Source: an uncultured Methylobacter sp.
GTDB lineage: Bacteria > Pseudomonadota > Gammaproteobacteria > Methylococcales > Methylomonadaceae
Length of the DNA: 58,250 nucleotides
Assembly (NCBI GenBank): GCA_903832775.1
Contig: CAILCX010000211.1
Span: 1 to 58,250 of the forward strand
Direction: 5' to 3'
In this document: one piece after another, positions 17,329 to 24,582 of the stretch
Layout of the letters: each line of letters begins with the position of its first letter
Position numbering within the stretch: the first letter of the stretch is position 1
The notes under the pieces: generated by a model
Databases searched by the model: none
The model's input: only the letters and a program-made list of their open reading frames with translations
What the model was told of the DNA's origin: nothing
Position numbers and translations under genes: made by a program

Positions 17329-17420
17329 GGTCTGTGGTATTTTTATGTAACTGAATGAAAAGAAATTATGATCTTCATCATCGTGAAATCATAAATTTTA
17401 TAACTTTTAACTGGAAACAC

Positions 17421-18290
17421 ATGATAGAGCAAGATTTATTACGCCGTTTTTTATTTGAAGAATTGGGGGTTCGAGGAGAATGGGTCAAATTAACTTCCAG
17501 CTGGCAGGCGGCAAAAGTTCATCAGCGTGGATCAGAAAACATCCAGCAACAGTTGGGGCAGGCGTTAGCGGCTGTCGTTATGTTGTCGGCTGGCGTTAAG
17601 TTCAATGGTTCGATGATTCTTCAGGCTCAAGGTGATGGTGATATTAAAACCTTGGTTGCGCAGGCAACCGATCAGCAAAAAATAAGAGGCTTGGTAAGAG
17701 GTAAAGAAAATGTTGTTGCGGGGTCTTTAGAGGATATGTATGGGCAGGGTCGACTGGTTTTAACCATAGAGTCAGGATCAGGTTCACCTTATCAGGGAAT
17801 CGTTCCGCTCCAGGGTGATAATTTGGCGGCTGCACTGGAAACTTATTTTAGTCAATCGGAGCAGCTTAAAACTCGCTTATGGCTCTTTGCCAATGAAACC
17901 CAGGCTGTTGGATTGTTATTGCAGGAGTTACCAGTGCAGGAGGGCTATGAAGCTGATTGGGAACATATCGAGATCCTGGCAAACACTGTCACTGAGCAGG
18001 AGTTGTTTGATCTGGATTGTGAGCAATTATTATATCTCTTGTTCAATCAGGAAAAAGTCAGGGTGTTTGACCCGGAACCGGTTGAATATAACTGCGCGTG
18101 TTCTCGCGTAAACATTGAAAAAATGTTGTTCGCCATGGGAAAGGATGAATTGGAAGATATTTTGGTTGAGCGGGGCGTCATTGAAATAAACTGTGAGTTT
18201 TGTAACGAACATTACCATTTTGATAAAATTGATGTAGAGAATATTCTGGATCAGAAAAACCTTATCAATAACTCCAACACTCGGCATTAG
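17421..18290 (+). CDS. hslO: Redox-regulated chaperone Hsp33
   Basis: Cytoplasmic holdase activated by oxidative unfolding. 289 residues from ATG 17421; an upstream in-frame start at 17355 would add a 22-residue tail not found in the family. The C-terminal zinc switch is intact: CAC (about residue 232) and CEFC some 30 residues later, matching CxC...CxxC. N-terminal stretches such as LLRRFLFEELGVRGEWVKL and IRGLVRG fit the family. It sits near msrA and a peroxiredoxin, a local cluster of oxidative-stress genes, though on separate transcripts. The lipoprotein gene follows after 7 bases and is probably cotranscribed. Confidence 0.95.
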   Translation: MIEQDLLRRFLFEELGVRGEWVKLTSSWQAAKVHQRGSENIQQQLGQALAAVVMLSAGVKFNGSMILQAQGDGDIKTLVAQATDQQKIRGLVRGKENVVAGSLEDMYGQGRLVLTIESGSGSPYQGIVPLQGDNLAAALETYFSQSEQLKTRLWLFANETQAVGLLLQELPVQEGYEADWEHIEILANTVTEQELFDLDCEQLLYLLFNQEKVRVFDPEPVEYNCACSRVNIEKMLFAMGKDELEDILVERGVIEINCEFCNEHYHFDKIDVENILDQKNLINNSNTRH

Positions 18291-18297
18291 AAAAATT

Positions 18298-19074
18298 ATG
18301 CAAACCGGAATTATTAAGTCTAGTCTTCGAATTTTATTGCTAATGGTTGTAACGTGCTCTTTATCGGGGTGTATGTATTGGATTCGAGCTTATCAAGTTT
18401 ATTTGCAGATGGATGACTTTGATCGTCATTTTGCCATTCTGTCCAGTGACGAATTTACTCTTCGCTTCAAGGACCCAATTCTTTACAGTCAGGATTTTGT
18501 TTCCCTGTCGCGTCTCTATGCGAGTCAAGATGACCTGACTGCGGACGGTAGACGTTGGCGATATTGGTTTAGGAAAGTTGATGGGAACAATAAATTAATC
18601 CAGCCTGAAGTTAAATTTTATTCGGATTTAAATTTTAATAAAGAAAATCAGTTGATTGCCTGGTCATTTTCGTCATTGTTTTTGGCCATTGCTCCACCCA
18701 AGTTTCTGGAGGTTTCGTTGCGCTCCATCGGTGGGGCGGAAATAGACAAAGAAAAACAACAGCTTAAGGCTAATACGGCTTTATTGGAAAAAATATCAGA
18801 TGCATTGCCCAAAAAATCGGCGATTCTCGCACAACTGGGCGAACCTTTTGAAATACAGGATGAGCCTGAGCAGGAAGTGTATGTCTACCGATTTCTTTTG
18901 GAAACAAATCATATAGATCTTGGCTATGAGGATCGGGCCTTAAATGAAGTTAAGATTACTTTTGACAAGAAAAATCAGGAGCTTATTAAAATGGGCGGGC
19001 GCTTTGCTGGTCTAAAGGTTTCAATTGATTATCGTAATCTTCAGAGTGAAGCGCCTGATTTATCAAGTCGATAA
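18298..19074 (+). CDS. Lipoprotein of unknown function
   Basis: A 258-residue predicted lipoprotein: a hydrophobic signal (RILLLMVVTC) ends in lipobox LSGC with Cys25. No Asp follows the cysteine (C-M-Y-W), so outer-membrane sorting is likely. The mature part is mixed alpha/beta with several acidic and aromatic stretches and has no family that I recognise. It starts 7 bases after hslO, suggesting cotranscription, and is followed by a strong bidirectional terminator. Confidence 0.8.
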   Translation: MQTGIIKSSLRILLLMVVTCSLSGCMYWIRAYQVYLQMDDFDRHFAILSSDEFTLRFKDPILYSQDFVSLSRLYASQDDLTADGRRWRYWFRKVDGNNKLIQPEVKFYSDLNFNKENQLIAWSFSSLFLAIAPPKFLEVSLRSIGGAEIDKEKQQLKANTALLEKISDALPKKSAILAQLGEPFEIQDEPEQEVYVYRFLLETNHIDLGYEDRALNEVKITFDKKNQELIKMGGRFAGLKVSIDYRNLQSEAPDLSSR

Positions 19075-19080
19075 GCATAA

Positions 19081-19110
19081 AAAAGGCTTAGACAAATGTC
19101 TAAGCCTTTT
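19081..19110. terminator. Bidirectional terminator between the lipoprotein and peroxiredoxin genes
   Basis: Perfect 13-bp arms AAAAGGCTTAGAC (19081-19093) / GTCTAAGCCTTTT (19098-19110) with an AAAT loop. A-rich and T-rich ends on either side serve both convergent genes. Confidence 0.88.
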
Positions 19111-19135
19111 GGTTCAGAACGCCAGGCGTTATGAT

Positions 19136-19741
19136 TTACAGCTTATCAGAGTTTTTATCCAGATACTCTGCAACACCTGCCGGGCTTGCATTCATTCCTG
19201 CATCGCCTTTGTTCCAGCCAGCTGGGCATACTTCGCCATGCTCTTCGTGGAACTGTAGGGCGTCAATCATGCGTAACAATTCGTCCATGTCACGACCTAA
19301 AGGGAGATCATTAACAACTTGATGACGGACTTTACCAGTGCGGTCTATAAGGAAAGTACCACGATAAGCAACAGCAGGAACATCTGCTTCTACATCATAA
19401 TCTTTGCAAATAGAGTGAGAAATATCTGCAGCCATGGTATAACGTACTTGGCCAATACCGCCTTGATTGATAGGAGTATTACGCCAAGCGTTATGAGTAA
19501 AATGAGAGTCTATAGAAACGGCAATGACTTCAACATTTCGGCTTTTAAATTCATCCATACGGTGATCTAAGGCGATCAGCTCACTTGGACATACAAAGGT
19601 AAAATCTAGCGGGTAGAAAAATACAACCGCATATTTTCCGTTTGTTGCCTCAGAAAAGCTGAATGAATCTACTATTTGACCATCGCCCAAAACAGCTGGA
19701 ACTGTAAAATCAGGTGCTTGTTTACCGACTAATACGCTCAT
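19136..19741 (-). CDS. Typical 2-Cys peroxiredoxin (AhpC/Prx1 type)
   Basis: Thiol peroxidase that reduces hydrogen peroxide and organic peroxides in the cytoplasm. 201 residues. The peroxidatic cysteine is Cys51 in FYPLDFTFVCPSE and the resolving cysteine is Cys172 in GEVCPAGW, both in their expected places. It belongs to the Prx1/AhpC group; the recycling partner (thioredoxin or AhpF) is not visible here. A GGAG ribosome-binding site precedes the ATG by 7 bases. The gene is monocistronic, closed by the terminator at 19081-19110. Confidence 0.93.
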   Translation of the reverse strand: MSVLVGKQAPDFTVPAVLGDGQIVDSFSFSEATNGKYAVVFFYPLDFTFVCPSELIALDHRMDEFKSRNVEVIAVSIDSHFTHNAWRNTPINQGGIGQVRYTMAADISHSICKDYDVEADVPAVAYRGTFLIDRTGKVRHQVVNDLPLGRDMDELLRMIDALQFHEEHGEVCPAGWNKGDAGMNASPAGVAEYLDKNSDKL

Positions 19742-20014
19742 TGATTGTCTCCAATAATATATTTAAAAAACAAAAGATTGTGATCTTGGTGTTAGCCATT
19801 TAAAGTAGTGGCCTGGGGGAATTGTACACTAGGTTGGTTGGTAATTGGAGTGTGTTGTTATTTTCAGCTTGATTTAATTTTTTTGTTAGGCATAATTTGT
19901 CGTCAATAGCTTACAAAAACTCAAAAGATTCATTCCAATTAGGTATATTTGAAGCTAGTCGGCCTATCTTGGCTGTTAAATTCAATTGGTTTTTCGTTTG
20001 ATGAGGTTTTTATT

Positions 20015-20530
20015 ATGGCAAAAAATAAACATATTACTGAGCCCGATGTTTTCGGTTATCAGGTTCGTATCGTAAGGCGCGGCAAAGAAAGTAGCCGTTA
20101 TTTTTCACATAAATTGTGGGGCAACAAAGGTAAATCCTTAAAGGCAGCCTTGACTTGGCGTGATCAAATGCTGATTGTGCTAAAGGGTAGCAAAACACGG
20201 TTTCTTAAACCGCCTAAAAATAAAACGACTACGGGTGTCACCGGAGTTTCCAGAACCATCAAGTATGATCACCGTAAAGACAAGAGTTATCTCTGTTACA
20301 CGGTTTTTTGGGTCAATAACTGTAAATCAAGAAATAAAACTTTTCAGGTTGGCAATGTTGATAAGGTTACGGCAGATGATGAGTTACATGCATTCCGTAC
20401 GGCCAAACTGTTCAGAAGTTGTTATGAATTTTCTATTGACAACGATCTTGAGTTTTATGACGATAAATTTATTGGCTGGAAGAAAACGCGGTTATACGAG
20501 AACGAGCATTTAAACGCGGTCGCTGTTTAA
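20015..20530 (+). CDS. AP2-like DNA-binding domain protein
   Basis: A 171-residue basic protein. ATG 20015 is chosen because GAGG lies 8 bases upstream; an earlier in-frame start at 19949 has no such support. Two similar halves are visible. The first (about residues 12-50) runs GYQVRIVRRGKESSRYFSHK to KSLKAALTWRDQ. The second (about 75-135) runs TGVTGVSRTI through CYTVFWVN and KTFQVGN to LHAFRTAKLFR. Both follow the AP2/ERF-type three-strand-plus-helix pattern found in bacterial and phage AP2 proteins (inference from pattern). No nuclease domain is attached. Its role, possibly DNA binding in a mobile or regulatory context, is unknown. Confidence 0.6.
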   Translation: MAKNKHITEPDVFGYQVRIVRRGKESSRYFSHKLWGNKGKSLKAALTWRDQMLIVLKGSKTRFLKPPKNKTTTGVTGVSRTIKYDHRKDKSYLCYTVFWVNNCKSRNKTFQVGNVDKVTADDELHAFRTAKLFRSCYEFSIDNDLEFYDDKFIGWKKTRLYENEHLNAVAV

Positions 20531-20590
20531 ATTCAAAAAAACACGTGTATGTTTGGTTTGATCTGTTTCTTCAACCAAAAACACTTTAAA

Positions 20591-20628
20591 AACCACGGAG
20601 AAAAATCATTTCTCCGTGGTTTTTTTGA
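20591..20628. terminator. Bidirectional terminator between the AP2-like gene and exbD
   Basis: Perfect 13-bp arms AACCACGGAGAAA (20591-20603) / TTTCTCCGTGGTT (20609-20621), loop AATCA. Seven or so T follow on the + strand; on the minus strand T's follow as well. It serves the convergent AP2-like gene and the tonB-exbBD group. Confidence 0.9.
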
Positions 20629-21039
20629 CTATTGTTTAATGGTAACGAATGCTATTTTAGCGATGCCTGCATGTTGAACGGAGGCCATTACCTCGGCAAC
20701 CTTTGAATAAACAACATCCTGATCTGCATACAAATGTAGGCCAATTTCAGGCTTTCTTTGCAGCTCGCCCTTTAATGCTGTTTCCAGGGCTTCAAGGCTT
20801 GCAATCGGTAATTTATTCAGCGTAATAACACCTTGCGCATCAATACCAAGTTGCAAAGGTTGTTCCTTAATATCTGCAGTGGTCTCGGCTGTTTTAGGCA
20901 AGGTTACGTGCACTGACTGTGTTAGTAAGGGTGCGGTCACCAGCAAGATAATTACCAAGACCAGCATCACATCGACCAGCGGCGTGACGTTAATGTCCGC
21001 CATTGCTCCGTCGTCTTCAGACTGTGGTTTAAAGGCCAT
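20629..21039 (-). CDS. exbD: Biopolymer transport protein ExbD
   Basis: Small inner-membrane subunit of the TonB-ExbB-ExbD energy-transducing motor. 136 residues: a short cytoplasmic N-terminus, one membrane helix starting INVTPLVDVMLVLVIILLV with the essential proton-channel Asp (in LVDVM), and a periplasmic domain ending IAKIAFVTIKQ. A ribosome-binding site (AAGGA) precedes the ATG, which lies 2 bases after the exbB stop. TolR has a similar layout, but the neighbours tonB and a TonB receptor favour ExbD. Confidence 0.92.
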   Translation of the reverse strand: MAFKPQSEDDGAMADINVTPLVDVMLVLVIILLVTAPLLTQSVHVTLPKTAETTADIKEQPLQLGIDAQGVITLNKLPIASLEALETALKGELQRKPEIGLHLYADQDVVYSKVAEVMASVQHAGIAKIAFVTIKQ

Positions 21040-21041
21040 GT

Positions 21042-21707
21042 TTATTCCTTAACGTTGGCATTCGCACTTGACGCGATATGCATAAAACTGACAACAAAAT
21101 TCTCCAAGCCGGCGCGCTGCTGTTTGGAGCGGCGTAAGAAAAAGTTATAGGCCAGTACGGCCGGAACTGCAACTGCAATACCGATTGCAGTTGCGACCAA
21201 GGCGTCGCCAATAGGTCCGGCGACGACGTCCAGACTGGTAGAGCCGCTGGCAGTAATTTCATGCATGGCATGCATAATGCCCAGCACCGTACCAAATAGG
21301 CCAACGAATGGAGAAGTACTACCGATACTAGCCAACAGCGTAAGGCCGCTTTCCATTTTGTGTTGCTCTTGCTGCATTTGTACCAGTAATGAATGCTCAA
21401 GCAATTCTTCTGGAATACCGCGATATTTAAGGCTTTTCCCGGCAAACTGCTGGCTTTCGCTCATCCAGGCAAAACCTTGTTGGGCAATTCGGGCTTGAGG
21501 GCCTTTAGATACTTCTAAGGGCAGCGTCTTTGCCTGTTCCAGATTTTCAGCGTCCCAAAATGCCTTGGTAAAGCTCCGGTTATAATAACTGTTCTTGGTA
21601 AACTGCCAGATCTTGAAAAGAATCACCGTCCATGTGGCTATAGAAAAAACCAGCAAAGTGTACAAAGTACCGTCGATAATAACGGTCGGTGAAATATGAT
21701 TGGGCAT
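21042..21707 (-). CDS. exbB: Biopolymer transport protein ExbB
   Basis: MotA/TolQ/ExbB-family proton channel subunit. 221 residues: an N-terminal membrane segment (DGTLYTLLVFSIATWTVILFK), a cytoplasmic loop, then the two conserved membrane helices containing LLASIGSTSPFVGLFGTVLG and GPIGDALVATAIGIAVAVPAVLAYN, the family signature. A strong ribosome-binding site (AAGGAGAAGG) precedes the ATG. exbD follows after 2 bases and tonB precedes it by 68, consistent with one tonB-exbB-exbD operon. Confidence 0.95.
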   Translation of the reverse strand: MPNHISPTVIIDGTLYTLLVFSIATWTVILFKIWQFTKNSYYNRSFTKAFWDAENLEQAKTLPLEVSKGPQARIAQQGFAWMSESQQFAGKSLKYRGIPEELLEHSLLVQMQQEQHKMESGLTLLASIGSTSPFVGLFGTVLGIMHAMHEITASGSTSLDVVAGPIGDALVATAIGIAVAVPAVLAYNFFLRRSKQQRAGLENFVVSFMHIASSANANVKE

Positions 21708-21775
21708 TCCCTTCTCCTTGATTATAAAAACTAAAAATTAAATTCATGGTTGTGTAACCTTGAGTTGGTTACTGT

Positions 21776-22603
21776 TTATCGCGTTAATTTAAATTGCAGT
21801 GTTTGCACCGCGCGTTGTTCAACAGCGACACCGTTAACTATTTTTTCTTTAAATTTCCATTGATTAATCGCATTCAGCGCCGCCTCATCAAAAATTTCGG
21901 CAGGTTCTGCCTCAATAACCACAGCATCATCAACGTTACCGCTGGTAGTAATGGTAAATTCGATTCTAACCCAACCCTCAATGTGGCGATTTGCGGCACG
22001 CATTGGATATTTCGGTGGAACGCGTTCCAATGGAATAACACCCGTACTGATTTTAGGCTCACTACTAACCACCGCAGGAGTTGGTCGACTTACCGGCTGC
22101 GAAACTGAAACTGGCGCCGGGATAGCGACGGGCGTTTCCACGACCGGCTGTGGCTTGGCTAAATCAGCCTGCTTTGGCAGCGCTACCTGCTTGGGAATAA
22201 CCGGTATTTTTTTCTTGACCGGCGGTTTTACCGGTTCCTTTTTCGGCGGCTCAGGTTTGGGAGGTTCAGGTTTGGGTGGTGCAGGAGGCGTCACTTCGGC
22301 TTTTTGCCCCGGCATTGATACCATTGACACTTCCATGATCACCAGTTCTGGCTTTTTGTTGGTATCGGCGGGTTTTAACAGCCAAATAGCCAGCCATCCA
22401 TGTAATAGCACCACTAAAGTCAATAGCAATCCGGCCATAAAGCGGGAGCGCTCATGGCCGGTTAACACGGTAAAGGGGGATTTATTTTTCTGCACTAACT
22501 GGTTTTCCTCATTTCCCGAACAGTTCAAATTCATGCCATGTTCGTGACGGTTAAATGAAAACACGGGAACTATTACTTTAATTAAACATCGAATGTATTT
22601 CAT
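21776..22603 (-). CDS. tonB: Energy transducer TonB
   Basis: Links the inner-membrane motor ExbBD to outer-membrane receptors. 275 residues from ATG 22603, or 252 from an internal ATG at 22534; neither has a clear ribosome-binding site. Order: cytoplasmic tail, a single membrane helix (FMAGLLLTLVVLLHGWLAIWLL), a Pro-rich spacer with EPPKPEPPKKEP repeats, and the C-terminal TonB domain (VPPKYPMRAANRHIEGWVRI ... ALNAINQWKFKEK). It starts 15 bases after the BNR-repeat lipoprotein gene, with which it is likely cotranscribed. Confidence 0.93.
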   Translation of the reverse strand: MKYIRCLIKVIVPVFSFNRHEHGMNLNCSGNEENQLVQKNKSPFTVLTGHERSRFMAGLLLTLVVLLHGWLAIWLLKPADTNKKPELVIMEVSMVSMPGQKAEVTPPAPPKPEPPKPEPPKKEPVKPPVKKKIPVIPKQVALPKQADLAKPQPVVETPVAIPAPVSVSQPVSRPTPAVVSSEPKISTGVIPLERVPPKYPMRAANRHIEGWVRIEFTITTSGNVDDAVVIEAEPAEIFDEAALNAINQWKFKEKIVNGVAVEQRAVQTLQFKLTR

Positions 22604-22618
22604 TTCGGACAGTATTAG

Positions 22619-23872
22619 TTATTCGACTAATTTTAACTGAAAAGCCTGTTGTTGCGTTTTCCAGGAAAGATAAAACTTGCCGTTATCACCGATCAGAAAA
22701 GGCTGGTCGCCAGATTGTGCCGTTTGAGCTATTGACTCTGGTTCGGACCAGCTTTTACCATCATCAGCAGATTTCATCAATTTTATGACATTGTTAGTGC
22801 CGTCAAATTCCTGCCAAACCACTCTGACCTGCGAACCTAAAGCCAGCACATGCGGATGACTTGCACCCTCATTACCAAACTTAAGTTGCTCGGAAAAATG
22901 TTGTCCGGAATCGGTCGAATAAGCATAAAACAGACCTTGACGAGTAGGCGAGTTACTAAACCAGACTTCGTGATAAATGCCGGAGGCCGAAATTGACAGA
23001 CCCGGACCGTGATGTGGGCAGGCGTCGATTTTCCAGTTGTCCTGGCCAACACGCTGGGTATCGCCGGGTGTATTCCAGTCATTAAACTTAACCAGCGCAT
23101 GATCGCGTATATCGCCGTCAAAAACATGTCGCCAGGAGATAACGGGCGTGTTGTCAGGCGCTATGTCGGTAGCCAGTCGGCAGCACTCACAAGTATGGGT
23201 AGCGATTCTTTGATTAGGATAAAAGTGAGCGCCTCCATCTTTAGACCAGGTGTAATACAAGGATAAACCTTTAAATTCATGGCCGGCTTTTTTTTCCGCT
23301 TCAATGTCACGCGCATCGAGCCAGGCAATAAATATTTCGCCGTTTTTACCGATGGCCATGCTATCGAAGCGGTGACGAATTATTTCCACATTGTCGTTGA
23401 CGGTAACTGGTTCAGAAAAGTGTTTGCCTCCGTCAGTAGAGTGGCTAAAGCGAACATAAGTACTGCGTTTTTTATCCAGGGTCAGTACCCAAGTTAAATA
23501 AATATTACCCTGTGCGTCCAGCTTCACTTTAGGACGGCTTTCGCCATCAGCAGCAATTGCTTCAGGTTTTGAGTTGATCAATACGGGCGTAGAAAAGCTA
23601 ATGCCTTTATCTTTGGACGATTGTACATAAAGGCGATCATTGTTTGCCCAGGTAATCCATACAACCCCCTGGTTGTCGAAGGCAGAACTAATCGTATCAG
23701 CGCATAGATTTACAGGTAATGCTTTTGGATCTGCGCAAATACCTGTTTTTTCGGGCACATGATGATGCCCCTGCGCTTGCTTGCCATCGACAGTTGGTTT
23801 TACCGTCGCGTCATTTGCACATCCTGATGCTGCCAGTGATGCAATAAATAGGAAAGAGCTTAAGATTTTCAT
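22619..23872 (-). CDS. Lipoprotein with sialidase-type (BNR) repeats and Cys/His motifs
   Basis: A 417-residue predicted lipoprotein (lipobox LAASGC, Cys18). The mature part carries at least five Asp-box repeats of the SxDxGxxF/W type: SSKDKGISF, STDGGKHFS, SKDGGAHF, STDSGQHFS, SADDGKSWS, so a six-bladed sialidase-like propeller. Databases would call it a sialidase, but catalytic residues are not evident. It has Cys/His-rich spots instead: GHHHVPEKTGIC near the N-terminus, HTCECCR (about 228-231) and ACPHHGP (about 283), suggesting metal binding, perhaps copper (inference). It is followed by tonB after 15 bases, and a TonB-dependent receptor gene lies upstream on the same strand, which supports a role in metal or siderophore handling. 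Confidence 0.75.
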   Translation of the reverse strand: MKILSSFLFIASLAASGCANDATVKPTVDGKQAQGHHHVPEKTGICADPKALPVNLCADTISSAFDNQGVVWITWANNDRLYVQSSKDKGISFSTPVLINSKPEAIAADGESRPKVKLDAQGNIYLTWVLTLDKKRSTYVRFSHSTDGGKHFSEPVTVNDNVEIIRHRFDSMAIGKNGEIFIAWLDARDIEAEKKAGHEFKGLSLYYTWSKDGGAHFYPNQRIATHTCECCRLATDIAPDNTPVISWRHVFDGDIRDHALVKFNDWNTPGDTQRVGQDNWKIDACPHHGPGLSISASGIYHEVWFSNSPTRQGLFYAYSTDSGQHFSEQLKFGNEGASHPHVLALGSQVRVVWQEFDGTNNVIKLMKSADDGKSWSEPESIAQTAQSGDQPFLIGDNGKFYLSWKTQQQAFQLKLVE

Positions 23873-23973
23873 GAATTAAGTCGAGTAAAGGATAAAAATA
23901 TAGATGTTGCCACAAATAATGCCCATCTATGTGTGTGACAGAAATTGATATTGATATTATTGTAATAACTGCA

Positions 23974-24045
23974 CTAGTTCTCTGCCGGCGTTGTTTCTGT
24001 CATCAAGGCTCAAAGCAATATGTTGGTGTCAAGAATAACGCACAT
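23974..24045 (-). pseudogene. PIN-domain toxin remnant
   Basis: Starting at ATG 24045 the minus strand reads MCVILDTNILL, then a TGA (24010-24012), then ALMTETTPAEN and a TAG at 23974. This is the N-terminus of a PIN-domain toxin, with the first catalytic Asp in LDTN. The rest of the ~140-residue toxin is absent. A TCA-to-TGA change would explain the internal stop. It starts 8 bases after the stop of the antitoxin-like remnant. Confidence 0.65.
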
Positions 24046-24052
24046 AAATTTT

Positions 24053-24268
24053 TTAAGGCGTTTCATGGTTATTCCCGGAACTAACTTCGCGAACGGAATC
24101 GTCAATCATCCTTTGTATCATTATCGCTGAAATATCCTGATTGCGATTTTTAATAATTTGCACTGTTCGATTCAATATGCACCAACGTACGGTATCATCA
24201 ATAAATTTGAATAAATCGTCTTTTTTTATACCTTGGATACTTAGAAATTCAAGTGACGAAAGGTAATT
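24053..24268 (-). pseudogene. Antitoxin-like remnant upstream of the PIN fragment
   Basis: Open minus-strand frame between a stop near 24270 and the TAA at 24053: NYLSSLEFLSIQGIKKDDLF, then KFIDDTVRW, VQIIKNRNQDI, IQRMIDDSVREVSS. No proper start is visible, so the N-terminus is probably missing. The position directly before a PIN fragment suggests the antitoxin of the same locus. The remaining bases of this 710-base gap (23873-24582) hold only hairpins near 24390-24465. Confidence 0.45.
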
Positions 24269-24445
24269 TTAGGGGGAGCTTTGATTTTTCAGTGCATTGT
24301 TTTGTTTATTAATTAGCCTCCCAAGCGGCATAAACGTTTAGCCGCAATATATCGTTTCTCTCGTTCATGTACAACGGACTTTGGATAAAAAATATCTTAT
24401 CTAAAATAGCAAAGCCCGTTTAAAGCAAAAAAGCCGGACTTTCAT

Positions 24446-24463
24446 AAAAAGCCAGGCTTTTTG
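24446..24463. terminator. Hairpin downstream of the TonB-dependent receptor gene
   Basis: AAAAAGCC / GGCTTTTT separated by one base (AAAAAGCCAGGCTTTTT), with a T run on either strand. It lies about 120 bases after the receptor stop codon and is the best terminator candidate for it. A second, imperfect pair (CGGACTTTG / CAAAGCCCG) lies just to the left. Confidence 0.55.
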
Positions 24464-24582
24464 TTTCTTTGTGTAAATAGATCTTTTCTATTTTATTTTT
24501 GAGTTACGTTTAGTGATTAATAGTTTTGCTTAACGATCCTAGTTGATGCAATTTATCAGGACCAAATGCCAACTAAAAATGG

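Noticed and set aside
21029-21445. 138-residue ORF inside exbB
   Set aside because: Shadow frame of exbB; composition is Cys/Trp/Leu-rich and unlike a real protein, while exbB has full motifs.
21951-22547. 198-residue Gly/Thr-rich ORF opposite tonB
   Set aside because: Antisense of the Pro-rich TonB spacer, which produces an artificial Gly-rich frame.
22619-23872. Active sialidase
   Set aside because: Asp-boxes are present, but no catalytic Arg triad or FRIP motif is apparent, and context is TonB energy transduction.
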